A stretch of 5,202 nucleotides of DNA from an uncultured Coprococcus sp. (lineage in GTDB: Bacteria; Bacillota; Clostridia; Lachnospirales; Lachnospiraceae), in contig USSH01000194.1 in assembly GCA_900557435.1 (NCBI GenBank), positions 1-5,202 on the forward strand, written 5' to 3'. Below are positions 1 to 5,202 of this stretch, in pieces (position 1 is the first letter of the stretch; each line of letters begins with the position of its first letter). Made by a program: the position numbers and the translations under genes. The notes under the pieces are model-generated. The model worked only from the letters and a program-made list of their open reading frames with translations, made no database searches and was not told where the DNA came from.

Positions 1-2399
1 TAGATTCTGTGGTATATGGCTCCGCCCAGAATGAGGCAACGTCAAGTAACAATGTCAAGTGGCGCGGAACAATGGCATATGAGCCGACACATGCTGTGAT
101 CAACATGGCAAAGCAGGAAGCAACCAATATAACTCTTGCAAAGACTGAGGACAAGATTACAGCACAGGTTGGAGTGGCAACTAGCAAATATGCTCCGCTC
201 TATGACCTCACAAAGATCAAGGTTCAGAATGATGAGGAGGTTGAAAACGGTTATGTCGCATACTCACTTGCTAAGGGTCAGACCCTTCCTGATGGATTAG
301 TGATGACAGATGGCAAGATATACGGTACTCCGGTCAAGGCTTCTGCTGAGGCTCAGACAGTGAAGATCAATGTGAGGGGACAGAACCAGACCACAGCTGA
401 ATTCATGCTTACCATAGAGAAGATAGAGAAGGGTATCCCTACACTTGCTGCATCAAAGGCTGGAACCGCATATGCAGGAAAAACACTTGCTGATGTAGCG
501 CTTCCAAAGTCGGCACTTGGTGTATATAGCTGGGCAGACAGCACACAGTTGGTTGGTAAGGCTGGATCTGAGGACAATTACGATGCATACTTTGTACCGA
601 AAGATACGGTCAACTATGACTGGAGCAAGCTTGATACTGCTTCAGGAACGTATGAGCAGTTAGAGGACGGCAGTGTCAGAATATCAGTGAAGCTTGCGGT
701 ATATGTGAGAAAGCAGGATCCTGTATACACTGTACCTGAGGGCGTGACAGCTATATATGGAGAAACAGTAGGAAAGGCTGTTATTCCAGAAGCAGAAGGC
801 GGAATGTTCATCTGGGAAAATGCTGATGAGTCAGTCGGCGACGTTGGAACAAAGAAGTTCCTTGCAACATTTGTGCCATCTGATGAGGATGTATATGAAA
901 GAGCAGAGCATATAGAGATCACAGTTGAGGTAAAGCCGGCTGAGGCTAAGTTCACACAGGCTATAGACAAGCTCACAGCAAAAGAGAATGACACTCTGGC
1001 CGATATAGTACTTCCGGAGGCAGAGAATGGAATCTACACATGGTACACAGACAGAACAACAAAGGCTGAAGATGGCGGAACATACAAGCTGTGCTTTAAA
1101 CCTGCTGATATAACTAACTATGACTGGTCAGGAGTAGAGGGCTGGAACAGAGCCTACAGAGGTGTGGTATTCCCAGTACAGGTTGAGATCGTCAAAGAAC
1201 ATGTACATGATTATGGCGATGCATACAAGAGCAATGCGACATATCACTGGAAGGAATGCAGCTGCAAGGATATCCAGAATAAGGCAAGGCATACATTTGA
1301 CTCAGGAAGCATAGAGACAAGTCCTACTGATACAGCAGCCGGAAGCAAGGTATATAAGTGTAAGGTCTGCGGATATGTGAAGACTGTGCCGATTCCGGCA
1401 CTTGGCAAGGATATCACTAATCCAAAATACAAGATAAAGGTATCCGGACTTGATCCTCAGAAATATACTGGAAATGCAATTACCCTAAAGAATCTGAAAG
1501 TTACATCGGGCAGAACGGTTCTAAGAAAGGGTACTGATTACACGGTAGCATATTCGAACAATAAAAACCATGGCACTGCAAAGGTTACAATAAAGGGTAT
1601 CGGAAAATACAGAGGAACTATCACAGAGACATTCCAGATCAAGATAGTAAGGAATTCTGTATTTGCAGTAAAGCAGTCAAGAACCAACATAGTATATAAG
1701 TACAAGATCACAAATGCTGATCTGAAGGGCAAGGGAACTGTAGGTCTTATAGGCACAACCGTTGCCAAGACCAATGGAAAGTTCAAGACACTTACGATCA
1801 GTGATACTGTAACTATAGACGGAGTGAAATTTAAAGTTACAGCTATAGGCAGCAAAGCATTCAAGGACTACAAGAGTATTGTCAAGGTTGCTGGAGGTGC
1901 AAATGTTGTCTCTGTAGGAACATATGCATTCAGCGGATGTACAGCACTCAAGACTATTCCGGCATTCAAGAATGTTACAGCTATAGGCGGTTATGCATTC
2001 TATAAATGTAAGTCGCTCACAGCAATGCCGGTAAATAATAAGCTTAAAACCATAGGCAAGGCTGCTTTCTATGGCTGCACATCACTTAAGACACTGACTG
2101 TTGGCGGAAAGGTGACAACCATAGGAGAGAGCGCATTCGGCGGATGCAGCAAGATGACAGCAGTCTCAATTGGCGCAAATGTTAAGACTATAGGTGCATC
2201 AGCATTCAGCGGCTGCAAGAGCCTTGCCACTGTCAAAGTTGGTTCGGCAAAACTCAAGACTGTATCAAAGAATGCATTCAAGGGCACAAAGTCAAAGATA
2301 ACATTCAAGATACCAAAGAAATACTATAAGTCATATATGGCTAAGATTAAGGCAAAGGGTGTGGCAGCGCCAAAGAATGCGATATATACAAAGTATTAA
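1..2399 (+). CDS. Modular surface/secreted protein with BspA-type leucine-rich repeats (5'-partial)
   Basis: The reading frame is open to the left edge: in-frame GAT TCT codons precede the GTG at 9, so that GTG is probably internal and the N-terminus (signal peptide, any anchor) lies outside. Numbering residues from that GTG, I see an He_PIG-like Ig segment (about 60-136, with LPDGL...DGKIYGTP), three diverged modules (about 143-235, 238-308, 314-395), a Cys/His module (398-458), a beta-sandwich module with GTDYTVAYSNN and GTAKVTIKG (about 472-546), and seven LRR_5/BspA repeats (610-771) carrying IG..AF.GC.SL. The C-terminus is a Lys-rich cap ending AIYTKY, with no LPXTG motif or terminal membrane helix. 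Such proteins in gut Firmicutes are generally extracellular and implicated in adhesion or binding; that role is inferred here and the ligand is unknown. Gene end is TAA at 2397-2399, followed by a terminator. The family assignment is firm, the function is not. Confidence 0.93.
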   Translation, partial: DSVVYGSAQNEATSSNNVKWRGTMAYEPTHAVINMAKQEATNITLAKTEDKITAQVGVATSKYAPLYDLTKIKVQNDEEVENGYVAYSLAKGQTLPDGLVMTDGKIYGTPVKASAEAQTVKINVRGQNQTTAEFMLTIEKIEKGIPTLAASKAGTAYAGKTLADVALPKSALGVYSWADSTQLVGKAGSEDNYDAYFVPKDTVNYDWSKLDTASGTYEQLEDGSVRISVKLAVYVRKQDPVYTVPEGVTAIYGETVGKAVIPEAEGGMFIWENADESVGDVGTKKFLATFVPSDEDVYERAEHIEITVEVKPAEAKFTQAIDKLTAKENDTLADIVLPEAENGIYTWYTDRTTKAEDGGTYKLCFKPADITNYDWSGVEGWNRAYRGVVFPVQVEIVKEHVHDYGDAYKSNATYHWKECSCKDIQNKARHTFDSGSIETSPTDTAAGSKVYKCKVCGYVKTVPIPALGKDITNPKYKIKVSGLDPQKYTGNAITLKNLKVTSGRTVLRKGTDYTVAYSNNKNHGTAKVTIKGIGKYRGTITETFQIKIVRNSVFAVKQSRTNIVYKYKITNADLKGKGTVGLIGTTVAKTNGKFKTLTISDTVTIDGVKFKVTAIGSKAFKDYKSIVKVAGGANVVSVGTYAFSGCTALKTIPAFKNVTAIGGYAFYKCKSLTAMPVNNKLKTIGKAAFYGCTSLKTLTVGGKVTTIGESAFGGCSKMTAVSIGANVKTIGASAFSGCKSLATVKVGSAKLKTVSKNAFKGTKSKITFKIPKKYYKSYMAKIKAKGVAAPKNAIYTKY
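435..1193 (+). repeat. Three diverged 'TLADV.LP' extracellular modules within the surface protein
   Basis: At protein level the segments at about 435-713, 720-932 and 948-1193 share a common plan: a start like GKTLADVALP, GETVGKAVIP or NDTLADIVLP, then G.Y/F.W, then a VG..G or DGG turn, then F.P.D..(N)Y, and finally an alternating beta strand such as ISVKLAVYV or ITVEVKP. The first and third copies also share NYDW. DNA identity is low, so this is an old protein-level duplication rather than a recent DNA repeat. The pattern is familiar from Firmicutes surface proteins, where the modules probably act as stalk or spacer domains (inference). Confidence 0.7.
1836..2321 (+). repeat. Seven BspA-type (LRR_5) leucine-rich repeats, ~23 residues each
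   Basis: Successive units begin VTAIGSKAF, VSVGTYAF, VTAIGGYAF, LKTIGKAAF, VTTIGESAF, VKTIGASAF and LKTVSKNAF. Most continue with a GC..L or KC.SL turn and a short strand before the next unit. This is the Treponema pallidum/BspA LRR signature (Pfam LRR_5), which forms an extended curved solenoid. The last unit loses the Cys and Leu (KGTKSKITF) and runs into a basic cap, consistent with the end of the solenoid. The units differ substantially at DNA level. Confidence 0.9.
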
Positions 2400-2444
2400 A
2401 ATGTAGCATAAGTAGTTACAAGAAATAGTCATATCAGTATTTAT

Positions 2445-2490
2445 GGCAGGGCATAATCAGCTTTTGGGTTGGTTATGCTCTGTTTTGTAT
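2445..2490 (+). terminator. Intrinsic terminator after the surface-protein gene
   Basis: Positions 2447-2461 pair with 2468-2482 to give a continuous 15-bp stem (three G-U wobbles) around the loop TTTTGG. Two further G-U pairs are possible at the base, and TTTTGTAT follows immediately. It lies about 50 bases after the TAA of the surface-protein gene and upstream of the next promoter, which is the expected place for Rho-independent termination. The U-tract is interrupted by a G. Confidence 0.82.
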
Positions 2491-2590
2491 TGGGGCGAAG
2501 TTCATGTTGGAGAATGTATTTAAATATGGTATTCAAATGTGGAATTAAAAAAAGGAATTTAAAATATTACTGTTACAAACTAAAAGGATG

Positions 2591-2619
2591 ATGACAGTGC
2601 ATGATATATTTGTTATACT
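2591..2619 (+). promoter_or_regulatory. Sigma-A-type promoter with extended -10, driving the helicase gene
   Basis: ATGACA (2591-2596, five of six matches to TTGACA) and TATACT (2614-2619) are separated by exactly 17 bases. TG one base before the -10 box (2611-2612) gives an extended -10. The upstream stretch 2542-2585 is A/T-rich, like an UP element. The predicted transcription start is around 2625-2627, giving a leader of roughly 45 to 195 bases depending on which helicase start codon is used. No operator-like palindrome is evident over the boxes. Confidence 0.72.
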
Positions 2620-2625
2620 GAACAT

Positions 2626-2718
2626 ATGTTTGCGGCGCTGATGGGGATTTTATTGGGATTCAATTTAATTTGGATTCTAGAGAAGATTATAAGAAAGATA
2701 ATATTAAAGATTTTATGA
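2626..2718 (+). CDS. Possible 30-codon hydrophobic/basic leader peptide overlapping the helicase start
   Basis: This is a short ORF in a different frame from the helicase, ATG 2626 to TGA 2716-2718, with a second in-frame ATG at 2641. The product begins MFAALMGILLGFNLIWIL, a potential membrane segment, and ends with a Lys/Arg/Ile-rich tail, resembling small membrane peptides. Its TGA overlaps an in-frame helicase ATG (2715-2717) as ATGA, the classic arrangement for translational coupling. Against it: there is no Shine-Dalgarno upstream of either ATG, the ATG at 2626 falls at the predicted transcription start so it would be nearly leaderless, and AT-rich DNA easily yields Ile/Leu/Lys codons by chance. 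Treat it as a hypothesis. Confidence 0.18.
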   Translation: MFAALMGILLGFNLIWILEKIIRKIILKIL

Positions 2719-4970
2719 TAGATAACAGGATGGAAGATAGTGGGATGGAAGATAACAGGATTCAAGATAACAGGATTCAAGATAACAGGATTCGAGATAA
2801 CAGGATTCAAGATAACAGGATGGAAGATAAAGAGGATTATCTGAGCACACTCAACGAGAGGCAGCTTGATGCTGTTACAACCACAGAAGGATACGTGAGG
2901 ATCATTGCAGGTGCGGGGACCGGCAAGACGAAGGCGCTTACTCATAGGTATGCATACCTTGTCAATGAGCTGGGAATATCAACTTCGAATATATTGTGTG
3001 TCACATTTACAAACAAGGCAGCCAGAGAGATGAGCAAGAGGATAAGACAGATGATAGGTGACAGTGATACTGGCTATATCTGTACATTTCATGGATTCTG
3101 TGTGAAGCTGCTGAGGGAAGACATACATGCGATCAACTTCCCACAGAACTTTGTGGTCATGGATGACGAAGATACAGAGGAGATACTCAAGACTGTGTAT
3201 GAGAATGCACATATACAGTCGAGAACATATACATTTGACTCTGCGAGAGATCATATAACAGCCATGAAAAGTCAGATGCTGCATATACCGTATCTTGCAG
3301 AGATAGGGAACGAAAAACTTCTTGCGGACTATGAGAAGGCTGAGAAGGTTGAGGATAAGGTATTTCTGGGATATCTGTATGAGCAGAAGAAGGTGTATGG
3401 GCTTGACTATGACGATCTCATAACGATCGCATTGTATATACTTCAGACAGATGAAACGAAGCGGATCAAATGGCAGGAGCGGATGATGTATGTCATGGTG
3501 GATGAATTTCAGGATGTGAGCAACCATCAGTATGCGCTGGCAGAGATTCTCAGCGGATATCACAGGAATCTGTTCATAGTGGGAGATCCGGACCAGACCA
3601 TATATACATGGCGCGGGGCACAGATAGAATACATACTTGAATTTGATGAGACACATGAGAATACCAGAACCATATTCCTTGATATGAATTACAGATCAAC
3701 ACCGGAGATACTCGCTGTGTCCAACTCGCTCATAGAGAAGAACAAGAAGAGACTTCCGCACAGGCTTGAGGCGTATAAGGAGTCAGGCAGAAGACCTATA
3801 TATATACATTCCAGGACGACCGGGGATGAGGCTCAGTGGATGACCTCGGAGATACAGAGACTGGTGTCGGAAGGTGCATCGTACAACGAGATGGCGGTGC
3901 TGTACAGATCTCATTTTGTATCGAGGAATATAGAGGAGTCGTTCATCAAGGCAAAGATTCCGTATACACTGTACAGTGGAGTGGAGTTTTATAAAAGAAA
4001 AGAGATAAAGGATGTACTTGCATATCTCAGGATGATAGTCTATTCGGACGATCTGTCATTTCGCCGCGTGATCAATGAGCCGAAGCGCAACTTTGGCAAG
4101 AAACGAATGGCTCTCGTAAAGGCATATGCGGATAGTCACAGATGTTCACTGTATAACAGCCTCCTGGACATTCTGGAGGATAAAACGATCAAGAAGGCCG
4201 GGGCTGCAGCATTTGTGGATACCATAGAGGCGTTCAAGAAGACCTATAAGGAAAAGAGTCTGTCAGATCTGGTGACGGAGGTACTGGATCAGACCGGGTA
4301 TGAGGCGATGCTCAGACAGTCGGGTGAGCAGGAGCGTCTGGATAATCTGGCGGAATTCAAGCAGTCTGTAGATGAATACGAGAAGACGTCAGGTGAGGAG
4401 AATACCCTGGAGGAATATCTCCAGAGCATCGCGCTCTATACGAACCATGACCGTGAAAAAGACAAAGAGACAGTGTCCATGATGACAGTTCACACGGCAA
4501 AGGGATTGGAATTCCCTTATGTGTTCGTGTGTGGGATGAATGAGGGGATATTCCCAAGTAAGCACGTGGATACAGAGGAACGCCTGGAGGAAGAAAGACG
4601 AATGGCGTATGTGGCATTTACCAGAGCGGAGAAGGCTCTGTATATCAGCGATGCCGAGGGTTTGAACTATGACGAGTCTTTCCGGTATCCATCCAGATTC
4701 ATCTTCAATATAGACCGCGAGGCCATAGATTACGTGAACGAGCTTCCGCAACGCCTGATAGACGATACCAAGAGCTATATAGCCGCAAATGAAGCCCGGA
4801 TATATCCACCTGACACAGAGATCAAGGTGGGCGACCGGGTGAGACATAAGGTGTTCGGCGAGGGCACGATCACCGGTATCAGAGTGGATATAGGATGCTA
4901 TGTGGTCAAGTTCGACAAGGTGGCAACGGAGAGAAATCTGAAGATTGGGACGGGGCTTGAGAGTGTGTGA
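2670..4970 (+). CDS. UvrD/PcrA-family superfamily 1A ATP-dependent DNA helicase
   Basis: Predicted cytoplasmic 3'-5' ssDNA-translocating helicase of the UvrD/Rep/PcrA group (repair, fork restart or removal of nucleoprotein blocks). Counting from TTG 2670, visible motifs are: Q-motif LNERQLDAV (61-69), Walker A AGAGTGKT (80-87), motif Ia VTFTNKAAREM (111-121), TFHGFC (139-144), Walker B VDEFQD (277-282), motif III VGDPDQTIYTWRGA (304-317), motif IV NYRST (340-344), motif V VHTAKGLEF (607-615) and motif VI VAFTRA (648-653). Residues 719-751 (VGDRVRHKVFGEGTI...VKFDK) resemble the PcrA C-terminal Tudor-like domain known to contact RNA polymerase. At 766 residues it is near the usual family length. 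The start is uncertain: TTG 2670 (weak GGGA 11 bases upstream) is the longest option, with ATGs at 2715, 2730, 2745 and 2820; only the protein from about 2820 on is family-conserved. It may be PcrA itself or a paralogue, so no symbol is given. Confidence 0.95.
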   Translation: MDSREDYKKDNIKDFMIDNRMEDSGMEDNRIQDNRIQDNRIRDNRIQDNRMEDKEDYLSTLNERQLDAVTTTEGYVRIIAGAGTGKTKALTHRYAYLVNELGISTSNILCVTFTNKAAREMSKRIRQMIGDSDTGYICTFHGFCVKLLREDIHAINFPQNFVVMDDEDTEEILKTVYENAHIQSRTYTFDSARDHITAMKSQMLHIPYLAEIGNEKLLADYEKAEKVEDKVFLGYLYEQKKVYGLDYDDLITIALYILQTDETKRIKWQERMMYVMVDEFQDVSNHQYALAEILSGYHRNLFIVGDPDQTIYTWRGAQIEYILEFDETHENTRTIFLDMNYRSTPEILAVSNSLIEKNKKRLPHRLEAYKESGRRPIYIHSRTTGDEAQWMTSEIQRLVSEGASYNEMAVLYRSHFVSRNIEESFIKAKIPYTLYSGVEFYKRKEIKDVLAYLRMIVYSDDLSFRRVINEPKRNFGKKRMALVKAYADSHRCSLYNSLLDILEDKTIKKAGAAAFVDTIEAFKKTYKEKSLSDLVTEVLDQTGYEAMLRQSGEQERLDNLAEFKQSVDEYEKTSGEENTLEEYLQSIALYTNHDREKDKETVSMMTVHTAKGLEFPYVFVCGMNEGIFPSKHVDTEERLEEERRMAYVAFTRAEKALYISDAEGLNYDESFRYPSRFIFNIDREAIDYVNELPQRLIDDTKSYIAANEARIYPPDTEIKVGDRVRHKVFGEGTITGIRVDIGCYVVKFDKVATERNLKIGTGLESV
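2721..2825 (+). repeat. 15-bp tandem minisatellite (7 units) at the 5' end of the helicase gene
   Basis: Consensus unit is GATAACAGGATTCAA. Units begin at 2721, 2736, 2751, 2766, 2781, 2796 and 2811. Those at 2751, 2766 and 2796 are identical; 2781 differs by one base (CGA for CAA); 2721 and 2811 are identical to each other and end GATGGAA; 2736 is the most diverged (GATAGTGGGATGGAA). A decayed eighth unit (GATAAAGAGGATTAT) follows at 2826. In the helicase frame it reads as a D-N-R-[I/M]-[Q/E] pentapeptide, charged and probably disordered. Because the unit is five codons, copy-number change would not shift the frame. Whether it is translated depends on the true start codon. Confidence 0.93.
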
Positions 4971-5016
4971 GGTATGCATAGAATTGCATATATTTATATA
5001 CCTGATTTGGTGGAGC

Positions 5017-5063
5017 AAATACCGGCAATGGGCGATTGATGATCGTTAGTTGCCGGTATTTTT
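5017..5063 (+). terminator. Intrinsic terminator after the helicase gene
   Basis: AAATACCGGCAA (5017-5028) is perfectly complementary to TTGCCGGTATTT (5050-5061). The 21-base intervening segment can form a small inner hairpin (CGAT 5033-5036 with ATCG 5042-5045). The 3' arm runs into TTTTT (5059-5063). It lies 46 bases after the helicase TGA. Because the 5' arm is preceded by few A residues, it works best in the forward direction. Confidence 0.88.
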
Positions 5064-5202
5064 ATGTGGGGAGTGAGTGTTAAAAAGACTTTTTTGTGTG
5101 GAGAAAATCGGACATATGATGATGTAAAATTTGAAGAAAAATCGGAGAAAAATCGGAGAAATGAAAGAGGAATAACTATGTGGTAAATAAATAATTATTA
5201 AA
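5064..5202. other. AT-rich intergenic tail, no gene resolved
   Basis: This segment holds no ORF of useful length on either strand. It contains purine-rich short repeats, an AGAGG Shine-Dalgarno-like site (5166-5170) seven bases before ATG TGG TAA (5178-5186), and a TATGAT box (5115-5120) without a convincing -35. It is probably the leader region of a gene beginning beyond the right edge. Confidence 0.5.
5135..5156 (+). repeat. Two tandem copies of an 11-bp unit AGAAAAATCGG
   Basis: AGAAAAATCGG at 5135-5145 is repeated exactly at 5146-5156 and followed by a partial copy (AGAAA). A related GAGAAAATCGGA occurs at 5101-5112. The unit is too short and too few in number to assign a function; it could be slippage-generated or a pair of direct-repeat protein-binding sites. 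Confidence 0.6.

Noticed and set aside
9..11. GTG as the true start of the surface-protein gene
   Set aside because: The frame is open to the left edge, no ribosome binding site can be seen in the eight bases before it, and the encoded sequence begins mid-domain without a signal peptide.
2588..2641. 17-codon ORF from ATG 2588 (after AAAAGG) ending in a TGATG overlap with ATG 2641
   Set aside because: The Shine-Dalgarno-like run abuts the ATG, and the ORF covers the promoter boxes upstream of the predicted transcription start, so it would not be on that transcript.
2721..2825. CRISPR-like short repeats
   Set aside because: The units are contiguous 15-mers with no spacers, so this is a minisatellite.
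2613..2945. Antisense ORF rich in an Asn-Pro-Val-Ile repeat
   Set aside because: It is the reverse-strand reading of the 15-bp minisatellite and helicase 5' end. The repeat keeps several frames open, there is no homology I recognise, and it overlaps a clear gene.
2979..3656. 225-codon antisense ORF opposite the helicase
   Set aside because: It lies wholly within the conserved helicase core, its translation shows no domain, and its Cys/Tyr/His-rich composition is typical of antisense shadows.
4971..5002. Imperfect GGTAT...ATACC inverted repeat just after the helicase stop
   Set aside because: Only five clear pairs in AT-rich sequence; the strong terminator lies further downstream.
4357..5018. 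Antisense ORFs opposite the helicase 3' end
   Set aside because: They mirror the conserved motif V/VI region, have no recognisable domain, and the longer one runs into the helicase terminator region.
5092..5120. Possible promoter with TATGAT at 5115-5120
   Set aside because: No -35 resembling TTGACA lies at 16-18 bases; only a T-rich run is present.

Overview
The window looks like chromosomal DNA from a gut-type Firmicute, most likely a Lachnospiraceae member (Coprococcus/Butyrivibrio/Roseburia-like). This is inferred from three things: moderate GC judged by eye, heavy use of ATA (Ile) and AGA (Arg) codons, and a modular BspA-type leucine-rich-repeat surface protein typical of that family. 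No species can be named from the sequence alone.

Layout. Positions 1-2399 (+) hold the C-terminal part of a large, probably secreted or surface protein whose start lies before the window. In order it carries a putative-Ig (He_PIG-like) segment, three diverged 'TLADV.LP...W...F.P.D..NY' modules, a Cys/His-rich zinc-ribbon-like module, a 'GTDYTVAYSNN..GTA' beta-sandwich module, and seven BspA-type (LRR_5) repeats ending in a basic cap. A strong hairpin terminator (2445-2490) closes this unit. The region 2491-2620 is AT-rich and contains no convincing gene, but it ends in a very good sigma-A-type promoter with an extended -10 (2591-2619).

Positions 2670-4970 (+) encode a UvrD/PcrA-family superfamily 1 DNA helicase with all the canonical motifs and a short Tudor-like C-terminal tail. 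Its start is ambiguous. Between the promoter and the conserved helicase core lies a 15-bp tandem minisatellite (seven units, 2721-2825), which reads in frame as a D-N-R-[I/M]-[Q/E] pentapeptide. A 30-codon hydrophobic/basic ORF (2626-2718) in another frame overlaps a possible helicase start codon by ATGA. A perfect 12-bp-stem terminator (5017-5063) ends the helicase unit. The last ~140 bases are AT-rich, with a short 11-bp tandem repeat and a Shine-Dalgarno-like site, but no gene is resolved before the window ends.

Each of the two genes is followed by its own terminator, so they appear to be independent transcription units and nothing suggests that they work together. I see no mobile element, CRISPR array, tRNA/rRNA or clear novel multi-gene system. 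The most unusual local feature is the minisatellite/overlapping-ORF leader of the helicase gene.
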